Shown here piece by piece: positions 17,121 to 25,825 of a stretch of 64,000 nucleotides of DNA (positions within the stretch are counted from its first letter, which is position 1; the number at the start of each line of letters is the position of its first letter). Source of the DNA: Acd1 sp049973945 (GTDB lineage: Archaea; Thermoproteota; Thermoprotei_A; Sulfolobales; Sulfolobaceae). The position numbers were made by a program, and so were the translations under genes. Below the pieces are notes generated by a model. That model was not told where the DNA came from. It worked only from the letters and a program-made list of their open reading frames with translations, and searched no databases. Location of the stretch: NCBI GenBank assembly GCA_049973945.1, contig JBMFJH010000002.1, positions 1 through 64,000 of the forward strand, written 5' to 3'.

Positions 17121-17714
17121 GTGCCCTGGAAGTGCCCAGTTTGTGGATATGAGAACCCAGACGACGCGGAGTTCTGCCTCAAGTGCGGGACGGCGAGGCA
17201 GAGCGTGGCCCAAGTTCAGCCGTTAGCGCCTCCCGAACAGCAACCCGCGTCAGAACAGCAAGCCCAGGCCCCTCAGCCCCCGCAGCCGGTAGTGGTGGCG
17301 GCCGAGCAACAGCCCCCACCGGAGGTTCAGGCGCCCCCTCAACCGAGCCCCGTCCAACAGCCCCCACCCATCCCACAGCAGGCCGTAGGGAGGTTGTACT
17401 TGCAGTTCATCCAGACGCCCGCCCACCAGCTCAACAACCTGAAGATCCCCCTGGACTTCGAGACTTTCCCGAACATTTCTGTGGGCAGGTCGCCTGAGAA
17501 CGTGATCGTGGTCCCAGACCCCGAAGTGTCGAGGAGGCACGCAGTCCTGAGTCTCGAGAACGGCGAGCTGTACGTGGAAGACCTGAACAGCACCAACGGG
17601 ACCTACGTCTTCGACGGGAGGGTCTTCCAGCCCATCAGGGGGAAGCAGAGGGTAAACCTCCCTGCAGTCCTGAAGCTCGGCAACCAGACCATAGTGAAGG
17701 TCTCGAGGGAGTAA
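17121..17714 (+). CDS. arnA: ArnA-like zinc-ribbon/FHA protein
   Basis: A 197-residue protein with three parts: a zinc ribbon (CPVCGYENPDDAEFCLKCG, two CxxC pairs, residues 5-23), a Pro/Gln-rich linker (about 25-90), and an FHA domain (about 110-190) with the canonical GRS...SRRH...NSTNGT residues that bind phosphothreonine. This layout matches ArnA of Sulfolobus acidocaldarius, which works with the VWA protein ArnB to repress archaellum expression in a kinase-dependent way. The start is GTG 17121. arnB begins three bases after the stop. No archaellum genes lie in this window, so what it regulates here is not shown. Confidence 0.85.
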   Translation: MPWKCPVCGYENPDDAEFCLKCGTARQSVAQVQPLAPPEQQPASEQQAQAPQPPQPVVVAAEQQPPPEVQAPPQPSPVQQPPPIPQQAVGRLYLQFIQTPAHQLNNLKIPLDFETFPNISVGRSPENVIVVPDPEVSRRHAVLSLENGELYVEDLNSTNGTYVFDGRVFQPIRGKQRVNLPAVLKLGNQTIVKVSRE

Positions 17715-17717
17715 GCG

Positions 17718-18863
17718 ATGACAATTTCGATGAAGCTGTACGGAAGTCACAAGCACTCTTTTACCTTCCCCGCGAAGTACGTGTTCAAAATAGTCCTTGT
17801 CCCTGAGAGGGTCGCCACGGCGAAGGGCTTCCACTACGTGCTGTTGGTCGACACTTCAGGCTCGATGGAAGGGTTCAAGATGGACCTGGCCAAGAGGGGG
17901 GCCCTAGAGCTGATCAACAAAGTCCCCGAGGGCAACAAAGTGACCGTGATCTCGTTCGGAGAGAACGTGAGGGTCTTGGCAGAGGGGGTCGAACCTAAGA
18001 GCGCTACGAGAGGCATAGAGAACTTAGATGCAGGAGGGAGCACCCCCTTCTTCTCAGCCTTGCTCCAGGCGATCTCCGTAATTAAGAAGTACGAGATGCC
18101 GGCCTACTTGATCCTCCTAACGGACGGCAACCCCACGGACGTGACGGTCTTGGACAGCTACCAGAACCTGCAGTTCCCGCCCAACGTGAAAGTAGTGGCT
18201 TACGGGATAGGCGACGACTACAACGAGGTCCTCCTGAGGCTCTTGGCCGACAAGACCGGAGGGGTGTTCGAGCACGTCTCCGACGTGAACAGGATAGTCG
18301 ATCTCCTGCCGAAGGCGGTAAGCACCTCGATCGGGGGTCAGGACGTTAAGGTGGACATAAAGTCCGAGGGCCAAGTTAAGTTGCTCAACTACAACGGGCC
18401 CCCCGTCACCATAAACGCGATCGAGAGCGCAGTCATCATCTGGGGAGAGGCGAGCCTGCCGGCGAACTTCTCGGGACAATTCCTCAACGTCACCGTGACC
18501 TACAAAGACCCTGTCACCAACTCGCAGCAGACCCTCGCTGGGTCCCTTTCGGTTAGGCCGGCTAGCTCCCAGCAGGAGTACGTGAGCGGGATCGACCAGG
18601 ACCTTGTCAGCGAGTACAACTACTACGTTCTCCTGGACAAGTACGGGAGGGACTTGAGCTCCATGAACCTGGCCGAGGCGACGAGGACTCTCAGCCAGAT
18701 GACCCAGCTGGCCCAGCAAACGAGGAGGTTGGACTTGGTGGAGCAGACCAAGAGGCTCCAGAGCTCGCTGGAGCAGACCAAGAGGCTGGGGAGTTCGGAG
18801 GCCACGAAGAGGTTAGCAAAGGAAGTCCAGAGCGAGGTGACGAAGAAGCTGAGGCCTTCGTGA
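17718..18863 (+). CDS. arnB: ArnB-like VWA protein with phospho-motif tail
   Basis: A 381-residue VWA protein. MIDAS residues are DTSGS (VLLVDTSGSMEGFKM, about residue 45), the threonine of GGSTPF, and LTDGNPTD. A beta sandwich follows, then a helical tail. The tail (about 320-378) has six T-(R/K)-x-L motifs with threonines at 322, 335, 344, 354, 363 and 375. In Sulfolobus, ArnB binds ArnA and is phosphorylated by the kinases ArnC/ArnD on its C-terminal part. FHA domains often read the residue at pThr+3, so these motifs could be docking sites for ArnA; that step is inference. It is translated right after arnA. Confidence 0.85.
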   Translation: MTISMKLYGSHKHSFTFPAKYVFKIVLVPERVATAKGFHYVLLVDTSGSMEGFKMDLAKRGALELINKVPEGNKVTVISFGENVRVLAEGVEPKSATRGIENLDAGGSTPFFSALLQAISVIKKYEMPAYLILLTDGNPTDVTVLDSYQNLQFPPNVKVVAYGIGDDYNEVLLRLLADKTGGVFEHVSDVNRIVDLLPKAVSTSIGGQDVKVDIKSEGQVKLLNYNGPPVTINAIESAVIIWGEASLPANFSGQFLNVTVTYKDPVTNSQQTLAGSLSVRPASSQQEYVSGIDQDLVSEYNYYVLLDKYGRDLSSMNLAEATRTLSQMTQLAQQTRRLDLVEQTKRLQSSLEQTKRLGSSEATKRLAKEVQSEVTKKLRPS

Positions 18864-18935
18864 TTTTTAGTCATGGTGCCGGCGGAATAGACCCTCGGAG
18901 GGATTACTGCCCCCATAGCTGGGGGTGAAATAGGC

Positions 18936-20372
18936 CTAAACGTAGCCCTTCTCGGTCATCCTCTCCACGAGCTTGTACAGATGCTCCTCCCTCAGGCTCA
19001 ACGCCAGTACGGCTAGGAGGATCAGGGAGAGGGCGACCATAACCCACGGTGGGACGTAGATGTACACCGCTAGGGGGATGAACAGGAGGCCTGTCAGGAG
19101 CCCGGAGACGAAGTTCGAGGCCCTTATCTCCGCGTTCACCGCCATTCCCCCCTCCCTTACCTGCATGGGCGTGAGGTAGGAGAAGACGAGAATCCCTACG
19201 CCGAGGGCGGGGGGCACGTACACGTAATACGCCACCAGCGTGGGCAACACCCCCTCCCTGTAGAAAAGCGCGTCGAAGGAGGCCTGGGCTAGGGCTATGG
19301 GCGAAATGAGGATCAGCCCCTGGACGATAGAGGCTAAGACCACCAGCCTGTAGTACCTCGCCCCCAGCGCGGGGAAAGTGGGCCACATCCTCTCGAGCGT
19401 TATTGTGGAAGCTCCCGAAGCCGTGAGCACGAACGTGTAAGCGTAAACCGAGGCCAAAGTCTCGGCCAACTGGGTCGCGTCGGCGTTCTCCCCAATGCCC
19501 ACGAGGAGCGCGAAGTAGGCCAACCCCACCGCCACTAGGACGGTCATGACCCTCCTGAAGCTCACCGTCCTCGCCACGACGCTGACCGTCTGGGCGTACA
19601 GGGCGTACCTCCCGGCGAACCCCACGTAGCTGAGCTTCATTTTGAGCACCGAAAGGGAGGGGGAAGAAGCAGACACCAAGTCCACAGGTTCGGTTTCCCT
19701 CTCCGGCTCCTCGCTGATCGACTTCATGAGGGCCAGGTCGAGGTTCCCCACGGACTTCAGCGCCGCGGCGAGGGAGACGGCCGCGAAGGCCGCCGCGGAA
19801 GCTAAGCTCGGGATTACGTCCCCCAGTAAGACAGAGAGGGGCGAGAAGGGGAAGCCGAAGTAGGGGGAGGCCAGCCAGAGGCCCACTAGGGCGAACAGCG
19901 GCAACCTGTACTTACCGCTCAGCTCGTAGGTCGCGAGGCTCAGCGAGCTCATGGCCAACCCCAGGAGAGGGGCGACCAGGAAGGCGTAGACGTTCAGGGT
20001 AACCACGACGAGGTAGCCCACCAAGAACGAGAAGAGGATAGAGTTGCTCACGAGGAGGGCTAGGCTGATCTCCTTCCTGTCGATCGGGAGCGTGAAGAGG
20101 TAGTCCAGGTCTGACTTGAGGATCACAACCCTCACTAGGTAGCCGAACAGGGTGAAGATGAAGGCCATGTATAAGACGGAATACCTAGTCCAGCTGTAGT
20201 AGCCCTGGAGGTCGCGGCTTGCCAGTTGGGGGTGGGTCGCTGGGGGGTTGCTGACGAACGCGTCGAAGGCCCCCGACACGAGCAGGCTGACTGCCGTGAC
20301 GGAGACGAGGAGTACCAAGCCCGCCTTTGATGTCCTGCTGAGCACGACGAACTTAACCAGACTTCCAAGCAC
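18936..20372 (-). CDS. ABC-2 type transporter permease (intact pair, copy 1)
   Basis: A 478-residue integral membrane protein with about ten to twelve TM segments and no binding protein. It starts inside the end of its ATPase gene (20-base overlap at 20353-20372), showing translational coupling. A near twin of 477 residues lies at 41689-43122 on the other strand; the last 132 bases of both genes differ at only two positions, as do about 80 central bases at one. The substrate is unknown; ABC-2 exporters of this sort move lipids, antibiotics or polysaccharides. A charged soluble loop (about 205-230) separates two halves. Confidence 0.8.
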   Translation of the reverse strand: MLGSLVKFVVLSRTSKAGLVLLVSVTAVSLLVSGAFDAFVSNPPATHPQLASRDLQGYYSWTRYSVLYMAFIFTLFGYLVRVVILKSDLDYLFTLPIDRKEISLALLVSNSILFSFLVGYLVVVTLNVYAFLVAPLLGLAMSSLSLATYELSGKYRLPLFALVGLWLASPYFGFPFSPLSVLLGDVIPSLASAAAFAAVSLAAALKSVGNLDLALMKSISEEPERETEPVDLVSASSPSLSVLKMKLSYVGFAGRYALYAQTVSVVARTVSFRRVMTVLVAVGLAYFALLVGIGENADATQLAETLASVYAYTFVLTASGASTITLERMWPTFPALGARYYRLVVLASIVQGLILISPIALAQASFDALFYREGVLPTLVAYYVYVPPALGVGILVFSYLTPMQVREGGMAVNAEIRASNFVSGLLTGLLFIPLAVYIYVPPWVMVALSLILLAVLALSLREEHLYKLVERMTEKGYV

Positions 20373-21084
20373 CCTCCATCAGCCTCGCCACCACGGACTC
20401 GATCGGCTCGTCCTCCCTGGCCATTGCCCTAAGGTCGTCTATCGAGCCCTGCCAGATCACTTTGCCCCTCGAGATGACGATCACCTTCGTGGAGAGCCTG
20501 GTCGCGATGGACATTATGTGGGTCGAGATGAGCGCTGTTACCCCCTCCATTGAGTTGAGGAGCCTGATGACCTTCTCCTGCGTGGGTATGTCGAGGTAGT
20601 TCAAAGGCTCGTCCAAGAGCAGGACTTTAGGGGAGTGGATGAGGGCTAACGCGAGGGCGACCTTCTGCCTGTTGCCCCTCGACAGCGACATGACCCTCCT
20701 CCTCTCGTACTCCCTGAGCTCGAGCAGGTCTAGGACCTCCTCCACCCTCTCCCTGGCGTTGGGGAGGCCCCTCAACGACGCTATGTACTCGAGGTTCTCC
20801 CTTACCGTGAGGACCGGGTAGGGGCTAGCGTCCTCCGGCAGGTAGCCCACCACCTTCCTCGCCTCGATAGACCTCGGGTCGTGGCCCATTATCTCCGCGT
20901 AGCCCTCGTCCGGGGTCAGCAGGCCGACGAGGATCTTGAGGGTGGTCGACTTCCCCGCCCCGTTGGGGCCCAGGAGGGCGACCCTCTCCCCGCAGGGGAC
21001 GCTGAAGGTCAACCCGTCCAGGGCCAGGACGCTCCCGTAGCGCTTCCTCACCTCTTTGACGGTTATGCAGTCCATTATCGCCAT
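20353..21084 (-). CDS. ABC transporter ATP-binding protein (intact)
   Basis: A 243-residue ABC ATPase with Walker A GPNGAGKST (residues 39-47), Q-loop region VVGYLPEDASPYP, signature SLSRGNRQKVALALAL (SRGNR in place of LSGGQ), Walker B VLLLDEPLNYLD, and H-loop STHIMS. It powers the permease encoded directly downstream. The permease start overlaps its last codons. The truncated relative at 41394-41714 lacks everything from the Walker A loop to just past Walker B. A leaderless start at ATG 21084 or 21075 is plausible. Confidence 0.92.
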   Translation of the reverse strand: MAIMDCITVKEVRKRYGSVLALDGLTFSVPCGERVALLGPNGAGKSTTLKILVGLLTPDEGYAEIMGHDPRSIEARKVVGYLPEDASPYPVLTVRENLEYIASLRGLPNARERVEEVLDLLELREYERRRVMSLSRGNRQKVALALALIHSPKVLLLDEPLNYLDIPTQEKVIRLLNSMEGVTALISTHIMSIATRLSTKVIVISRGKVIWQGSIDDLRAMAREDEPIESVVARLMEGAWKSG

Positions 21085-21114
21085 CTACTCGCTTGCAGAC
21101 CCAATAAGCTTGCT

Positions 21115-21450
21115 CTAAAGGACCAACAGCGCCATCGCTATAGTCACGACCAATATGATGCCGACGAACGCCGCGTGCCTGGTCGACTTGGAAGCGAACC
21201 TGTTCTGTTCCAACGCCCTCTCGGTCTCGATGAAGTCGTAGAGGCCGTAAGCTATCACGAGCGCCCCCAGGAAGATCATAGCCTCCCCCAGCCTGAGCGA
21301 GTTCGACGGTTCAGACGCTGGGTGCTCGATCAAGGAAACGAAGACGGCGAACTTCGCTATCACGAACCCGAAGCCGATGAGCGCTATCCCAGTCCTAACC
21401 CAGGCCAGGAAAGTCCTTTCGTTCGCCAGGTGATCCGAGGGGGAGCCCAC
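21115..21450 (-). CDS. DUF202/YidH family membrane protein
   Basis: A 111-residue protein with a soluble N-terminus (SDHLANERTFLAWVRTGIAL, the DUF202 signature NERTFLAWxRT) and three TM segments (about 18-38, 55-75, 90-110). DUF202 proteins are short inner-membrane proteins of unknown function; some are fused to or found with SPX-type VTC polyphosphate domains. It lies just upstream of the ABC ATPase on the same strand, with 30 bases between, and could be in the same transcript. Confidence 0.85.
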   Translation of the reverse strand: MGSPSDHLANERTFLAWVRTGIALIGFGFVIAKFAVFVSLIEHPASEPSNSLRLGEAMIFLGALVIAYGLYDFIETERALEQNRFASKSTRHAAFVGIILVVTIAMALLVL

Positions 21451-21484
21451 GGTTGGGATATCCCGAACGACAAATTAAGCGGAA

Positions 21485-21655
21485 CTCGGGGGACAGTCCC
21501 ACCGTTTGTCCCTACGCTTTCATTTCAATCATTTCACGTCTATTCATGATCAGGCGTAGGGACTTAGCCCTCAGCCACCTACCGAGCTTGACGGTAGGTG
21601 GGTCATGGGACTCCTTCGAGCCCAACGGCACGGGGCTCACATCTCCTTAATCACT
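21485..21655 (+). mobile_element. Hairpin-rich remnant, likely the 3' end of an IS200/IS605-type tnpB element
   Basis: The 350 bases between 21451 and 21801 hold no intact gene. Two perfect 10-bp inverted repeats are present: GTCCCTACGC (21508-21517) with GCGTAGGGAC (21554-21563), and CCACCTACCG (21575-21584) with CGGTAGGTGG (21592-21601) around a 7-base loop; GGGACAGTCCC near 21489-21500 is a third. A frame through the second ends TVGGSWDSFEPNGTGLTSP, which resembles the GGS...N-type tails of archaeal TnpB proteins. The protein core is gone. The resemblance is from memory of the family and needs a search. Confidence 0.4.
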
Positions 21656-21801
21656 CCCACCCTTTTGGGCATAGCCCACATCGGCGTGAGAGCTCATTGG
21701 TTATCAAGATGGGATATTAACATTATCAAATATGAAAAGATTTTTGTTAACATGGAGAAGGATTCAGCCCTTTTTAACTCCCCCAGGTCAAGAGAAAACG
21801 C

Positions 21802-22653
21802 GTGGAGCCCGCGAGCGTCGTCGAGGTCGTGGAGATCCTCAGCGAGGTCAGGAGGGCCAACGACAGAGTGCTCGTCAGGGGCTACGGGAAGCACTCGCCG
21901 GACATAAGGGGCGTCAAGAGGCTCTACATGAGGAAGCTGGACTGGTACGAGGTCAGGGGAGACGAGGTCGTGGCCCAGGCCGGGGCGCCGGTCGCGAAGG
22001 TCCAGGAGGAGGCCCTCTCGCGGGGCTACCTCCTCCCCACGACGTACGACGGTTCGATGGGGGCCCTGTTCGCCACGAACATGCCCTCCCCGTTTGCCAC
22101 AGGGTACGGAAACCCCAGCGACTGGGTTGAGACGCTCAAGGTGGCCCTCCCCGGGAAGATCGTGTCCTGGAGGGGTTTCGCTGGGACTTTCGGCAAGGTC
22201 GGGGCGATAGTCGAAGTGAGGGTGAAGCTCTTCCCTAGGCCCCGGAAGGTCTACACTGTGGAGACGGCCTCTTACGACATGGACATGGGACTGGTGGAGT
22301 CCCTGATTGCTAGGAGGCCCCTGGCGTCTCTAATAATGTACGACGGAAAGTGGAGGGCCTTCTTCACGTTCCACAGCGATCTGGAAGTCCCTGGGTTTGC
22401 CAAGGAGGAAGGCGCCGTGGGGCTGAGCTTCTCGCCCAACAAGAGGACGTACTGGGCGATGGTGGGGAGCGTCCGCGAGTTCGTCGAGGCCGTGAGGGCG
22501 TCGTCGCCGAAGCTTGCGCTCTACGTACACGGCGCGAAGTACGCCGTCTTCGAAAACCCGGCGAAGGTGGACGGCTTAAGGAAGTTCGGGGAGGGCGACA
22601 GAAGGACAGAATTGCTGAAGAAGCTTTTCGTGGCTAGCGAAGCGTTCTATTGA
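21802..22653 (+). CDS. FAD-binding PCMH-type oxidoreductase (GlcE/GlcD-like)
   Basis: A 283-residue flavoprotein of the vanillyl-alcohol oxidase group. The FAD domain shows VLVRGYGKHSP, VVAQAGAPVAKVQEEALSRG (the V-x-A-G-xxV...L...G signature) and GSMGALFATNMPSPFATGYG, followed by WVETLKVALPGKIV and FGKVGAIVEVRVKLFP. It is shorter than full lactate/glycolate oxidases and resembles the GlcE-type partner subunit, so it may need a second subunit. GTG 21802 lies about 27 bases after a CTTTTTAAC TATA box. No partner gene is adjacent. Confidence 0.75.
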   Translation: MEPASVVEVVEILSEVRRANDRVLVRGYGKHSPDIRGVKRLYMRKLDWYEVRGDEVVAQAGAPVAKVQEEALSRGYLLPTTYDGSMGALFATNMPSPFATGYGNPSDWVETLKVALPGKIVSWRGFAGTFGKVGAIVEVRVKLFPRPRKVYTVETASYDMDMGLVESLIARRPLASLIMYDGKWRAFFTFHSDLEVPGFAKEEGAVGLSFSPNKRTYWAMVGSVREFVEAVRASSPKLALYVHGAKYAVFENPAKVDGLRKFGEGDRRTELLKKLFVASEAFY

Positions 22654-22692
22654 AGGGAAAAAGAAGTAAGGCATAGTCAGAGGAAAAAACGT

Positions 22693-24252
22693 TCATATCC
22701 CGATATAGGAGTAGGAACCTACAGCCTTAATTACCGTTGAGTTCGGGTACTTGTAGCTACCTATGCCCCCTCCCTGCGGGTAGTACCAAAGTATCATGTC
22801 TGGACTGGCGGACGGCATCTGGCAAGGACTTACAGCGAACACGTAGAACAGGCCGTCCATGCTGTGGCCGCTGTTCGCTATCGTGTAGTTCAGCGCGTAC
22901 GTGTAGTTAGCCAGCGGCCCGTACTTCAGGATAACACTGGACACGGCGTAGAAGTAGGCCAACGTGGTGGGGTTGTTGTCATGCAGAGTCTCCCCGAACG
23001 ACTGAGTTATCGCGTTGGCGGCGTAGCTAGATCCGTAACGGATCATTAGAGTATACCCGTTTATTTCATAAGGCAACGTTCCTTTGACCTGGTTCAGCTG
23101 GTGTCCACTAATGTTGTAGATTGTGACTTTTATAGTTTTCGCATCAGAGCATTTCGCGTTTATTGCACCTAGACTGAAGTTCAAGAAGTACCAGTTCCCC
23201 ACCTTCAGCTTGTTGTACACTAACACATTATTGATGATTGGCTTCGAGCCGGGTCCGTCGGTGACGTTGAAGTACAGCGAGGAGTTGACAGTGTAGAAGA
23301 CCACACTGAAGATCTTCTTACAAGTACCGGTGGGGACGAACGTTATGTTGACCAGAGGTGACGGTTTGGGGGAATACATGACGGGCATGAACCACAGCCC
23401 TATCTGCGTTCCTTTGTTGGAAAGTGCGATGTGTGGGGTCGGGTTGTCTAAGCTTCCTGTGAACAGCTTGTACAGGCCGGTCAGCGAAGACGCGTACATT
23501 CCCATCCCTTCGCCTGAAGGCTTTATGTAAGCGTAGCCTACCCTGTACCACTCGCCGTTCAAGTTCGCGAGTACCCACACTATTATGACGGAAGACGGCG
23601 TGGCGTTAGCAACTAGGACGTAGCTCGTGTTCGTGTAGACCTTGTAGCCCTTGACCGTGACCGGCCCTATGGAGCCATATTGAGGGATGTTAATCACCTT
23701 GTTCGAAATGGCGACGCTCGGGACTTCCGTGTAGCTGTTGCTCGTTATCTTCGCTATCGAGGCGTTCTGCGAGGGTCCTGGAAGTGTGTAGAACGGGTCA
23801 GCATTGGGCTTCGCGACGAAGGGCACCAAGACCACCTGCGTCAGCGGGGAGTCCACAGTTATCAAGAAGGCCGACTTGAAGGGCGCGCCCTTGTAGTTCA
23901 GTATCCAGAACTGCAGGCGGTCGTTTTGCTTACACTGCTGGCTCCCACACTGCCCCTGGCACATCATGTCTTGGCTCCCACACTGCCCCTGGCACATCAT
24001 CCCACACTGCCCCGGGCACATCATGTTGTTGTGCTTTTTCAGGTCTATCGAGACCGTTTGGTTGAAAGCTACATGGCAGCCAGTCAGCGAGGAGACGTAA
24101 ATCGAAGTCGTCTTTGAGATAGCGATAGCTTGCTCGTTGAGGCTCACTTTGGAGTACTGCGGCACGAACACGGTGTTGTACACTGTGAACACTCCCAAGC
24201 CGAGTATCAGAGTCGTCACTATGATTAATACGGATCCTACTGTGCTCTCCAC
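22693..24252 (-). CDS. Secreted pilin-like protein with Met/Cys-rich MMCxGQCG repeats
   Basis: A 519-residue protein with an N-terminal hydrophobic helix (SVLIIVTTLILGLGVFTVYN, residues 7-26) and no charged lead longer than a few residues, then a large extracellular region with many N-glycosylation sequons (NQT, NAS, NTS, NAT, NSS, NVT, NYT). Residues 77-107 contain three MMC(Q/P)GQCG units with cysteines at 79, 83, 87, 91, 98, 102 and 107. Such density of Met and Cys suggests a soft-metal site, for example Cu(I), or a disulfide cluster. The start is GTG 24252. It is divergent from a class III-type pilin gene with a shared promoter. I do not recognise the family. Confidence 0.75.
   Translation of the reverse strand: MESTVGSVLIIVTTLILGLGVFTVYNTVFVPQYSKVSLNEQAIAISKTTSIYVSSLTGCHVAFNQTVSIDLKKHNNMMCPGQCGMMCQGQCGSQDMMCQGQCGSQQCKQNDRLQFWILNYKGAPFKSAFLITVDSPLTQVVLVPFVAKPNADPFYTLPGPSQNASIAKITSNSYTEVPSVAISNKVINIPQYGSIGPVTVKGYKVYTNTSYVLVANATPSSVIIVWVLANLNGEWYRVGYAYIKPSGEGMGMYASSLTGLYKLFTGSLDNPTPHIALSNKGTQIGLWFMPVMYSPKPSPLVNITFVPTGTCKKIFSVVFYTVNSSLYFNVTDGPGSKPIINNVLVYNKLKVGNWYFLNFSLGAINAKCSDAKTIKVTIYNISGHQLNQVKGTLPYEINGYTLMIRYGSSYAANAITQSFGETLHDNNPTTLAYFYAVSSVILKYGPLANYTYALNYTIANSGHSMDGLFYVFAVSPCQMPSASPDMILWYYPQGGGIGSYKYPNSTVIKAVGSYSYIGI
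23939..24025 (-). repeat. Tandem repeat coding MMCxGQCG units
   Basis: Copies at 23939-23968 and 23972-24000 are identical over 29 bases with a 33-bp period (11 residues). A shorter copy at 24001-24025 (24-bp period, 8 residues) differs by one or two bases. Near identity at the DNA level points to recent expansion inside the gene at 22693-24252. Confidence 0.85.
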
Positions 24253-24270
24253 GAGTTACCCCTTCCGGGG

Positions 24271-24281
24271 AAAATATTTAA
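24271..24281. promoter_or_regulatory. Symmetric TATA element between divergent surface-protein genes
   Basis: AAAATATTTAA works as a TATA box in both directions: about 25-30 bases from ATG 24306 and about 24 from GTG 24252. The two pilin-like genes are probably co-regulated. Confidence 0.55.
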
Positions 24282-24305
24282 GGCTTTCCTCGACTCCTAC
24301 CTCAA

Positions 24306-24797
24306 ATGGAGAGAAGGAAGGCAGTACTGAAGGGGCAGTCGGAGTTCATCGGCTTGTTGGTCATCACGCTAATAATTATGATTGTCCTCACGCCCCTCGT
24401 GGTCTCTTTGCTTAACTATCCGCAACAGCAGGTGGTCTACTACCGAGTAAAGCTGGCCCAGGTCGCAGGTAGCCAGGTCAACGCTGGCTCTGTCCTGATC
24501 TACTACAACTCCACCCTCAAATCTCCCATGCTGATAGTGCTCAAGAAGGCCAACTACACCCTTACCGGCGTATACTACACGAACCAGGGCAGTCTGGTTA
24601 ACGTGACGAGCTACGTCTACGCGTTGAACAACACGCCGACAGGGACGCAGGTCGTCGGCAAGCTCCCCCAACCGCTGATATACAACTTCAGCCTGCCCAG
24701 CGCGGTGTTCAACCGCCCCCTGACGCTACAGATCAACGCGAACGACGTGACCTTCTTCGTCAACGTCTTCCCCAACCAGACAGCCTACACGTTCTGA
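24306..24797 (+). CDS. Type IV pilin-like protein (class III signal peptide)
   Basis: A 163-residue protein with a short basic lead ending in KGQSEF, then a hydrophobic helix GLLVITLIIMIVLTPLVVSLL. KGQSE-type sites are cut by the archaeal prepilin peptidase (PibD/EppA). The mature part has several sequons (NST, NYT, NVT, NNT, NFS, NQT) and ends in a beta-rich domain with AVFNRPLTLQI. A similar FNRPI or GRPIAI segment occurs in the pilins at 61589 and 60884, so these form one family. Its 3' end overlaps the convergent MFS gene by 13 bases. No assembly ATPase is encoded nearby. Confidence 0.75.
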   Translation: MERRKAVLKGQSEFIGLLVITLIIMIVLTPLVVSLLNYPQQQVVYYRVKLAQVAGSQVNAGSVLIYYNSTLKSPMLIVLKKANYTLTGVYYTNQGSLVNVTSYVYALNNTPTGTQVVGKLPQPLIYNFSLPSAVFNRPLTLQINANDVTFFVNVFPNQTAYTF

Positions 24798-25825
24798 CCT
24801 CCCCTCCCCGTGCCCCCTCGGCCGCGCCCTAGCGTCGCCCAGGAGTACGCGGCCAAGGCCAGTGACGCGGCTGAGCTCACCAGGACGGCCTCCCCCGGCG
24901 AGGCTATGACGCTGTCTACCGCGAAGCCCGCGAGCCACCCCAGCTGTTGCGTCGAGTTGACCACCGCGTAGCCCCTCACGCTCTTCTCGAACCGCGAGAA
25001 CTCCAGGGACAGGGGGATGACGGCCTCCCACGCGCCGAACGCGACCCCCAACCAGGGGTTGAGGAGGACGAGGGGCGTCAGGGAGAAGGCCAGGAGCGAC
25101 GCGACGAAGCCCTTGTGCCTGAACTTGGGCAGGTAGACGGCCATCAGCATCCCCAGGACTTCGGAGGAGCTGACGACCGCCCCCACCGTGGAGTAGCTCA
25201 GGCCGGAGTCCTTGAGTATCGGGGTGAAGAACGGGTAGGACACGGCGATGGGCACTACGCTGAGCATGGGCAGGGGGGAGAAGGGCCCGAACTCGCCGAT
25301 CTTGGCCTTTACCTCTTTGAAGAACAGAAAGGGGATCCCCGAGGACCCCGTCAGCAGCCCGGAGGCGAGGAAAGCCCACGTGAACCCCAGCCTCTGGATC
25401 GCCTCTCCCCCGACGAAGGGCAGGAGGACTGTGGGGATCAGTGAGACCGTCCACACCCTCGAGATGGTGCCCTCCCCCAGCTCGCTCATGGCGGCGTAGA
25501 AGCTGGGGAGGGCCAGGAAGAACGCGTAGGCCACGAGGGTCGCGGCCACTAAAGTCTCCCACGTCTGGGCGAACGGGATCAGGGCGGTGCCGACGCCAGC
25601 CAGGAGCTGCCCCGCGACTATGGTCGTCCTGGGGCCGAGCCTCTCCGCCAGGAACGAGCCCGCGAGCGGGAGCAAGGCCGCGATGAGGGTGACCTCCGCG
25701 TAGAGGGCTCCCAGGTTCCTCTCGCCTACCACGGACTCCGCGAACAGGGGGTAGAAGGGGTAGTAGACCGCGTACCCAGCCCCCCAGAGGAGCCAGCTAA
25801 GGGCGAAGTAGTCCCTGGCCCTCAA
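24785..25825 (-). CDS. MFS transporter
   Basis: A 346-residue membrane protein with about ten to eleven TM segments. It shows a 2-3 loop variant (AERLGPRTTIVAG), and long helices such as LVAATLVAYAFFLALPSFYA. It lacks recognisable specificity motifs. The start is TTG 25825. It is on the opposite strand from the acetyl-CoA synthetase gene, with about 90 bases between the starts. Drug or small-metabolite export are both possible. Confidence 0.75.
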   Translation of the reverse strand: MRARDYFALSWLLWGAGYAVYYPFYPLFAESVVGERNLGALYAEVTLIAALLPLAGSFLAERLGPRTTIVAGQLLAGVGTALIPFAQTWETLVAATLVAYAFFLALPSFYAAMSELGEGTISRVWTVSLIPTVLLPFVGGEAIQRLGFTWAFLASGLLTGSSGIPFLFFKEVKAKIGEFGPFSPLPMLSVVPIAVSYPFFTPILKDSGLSYSTVGAVVSSSEVLGMLMAVYLPKFRHKGFVASLLAFSLTPLVLLNPWLGVAFGAWEAVIPLSLEFSRFEKSVRGYAVVNSTQQLGWLAGFAVDSVIASPGEAVLVSSAASLALAAYSWATLGRGRGGTGRGGQNV

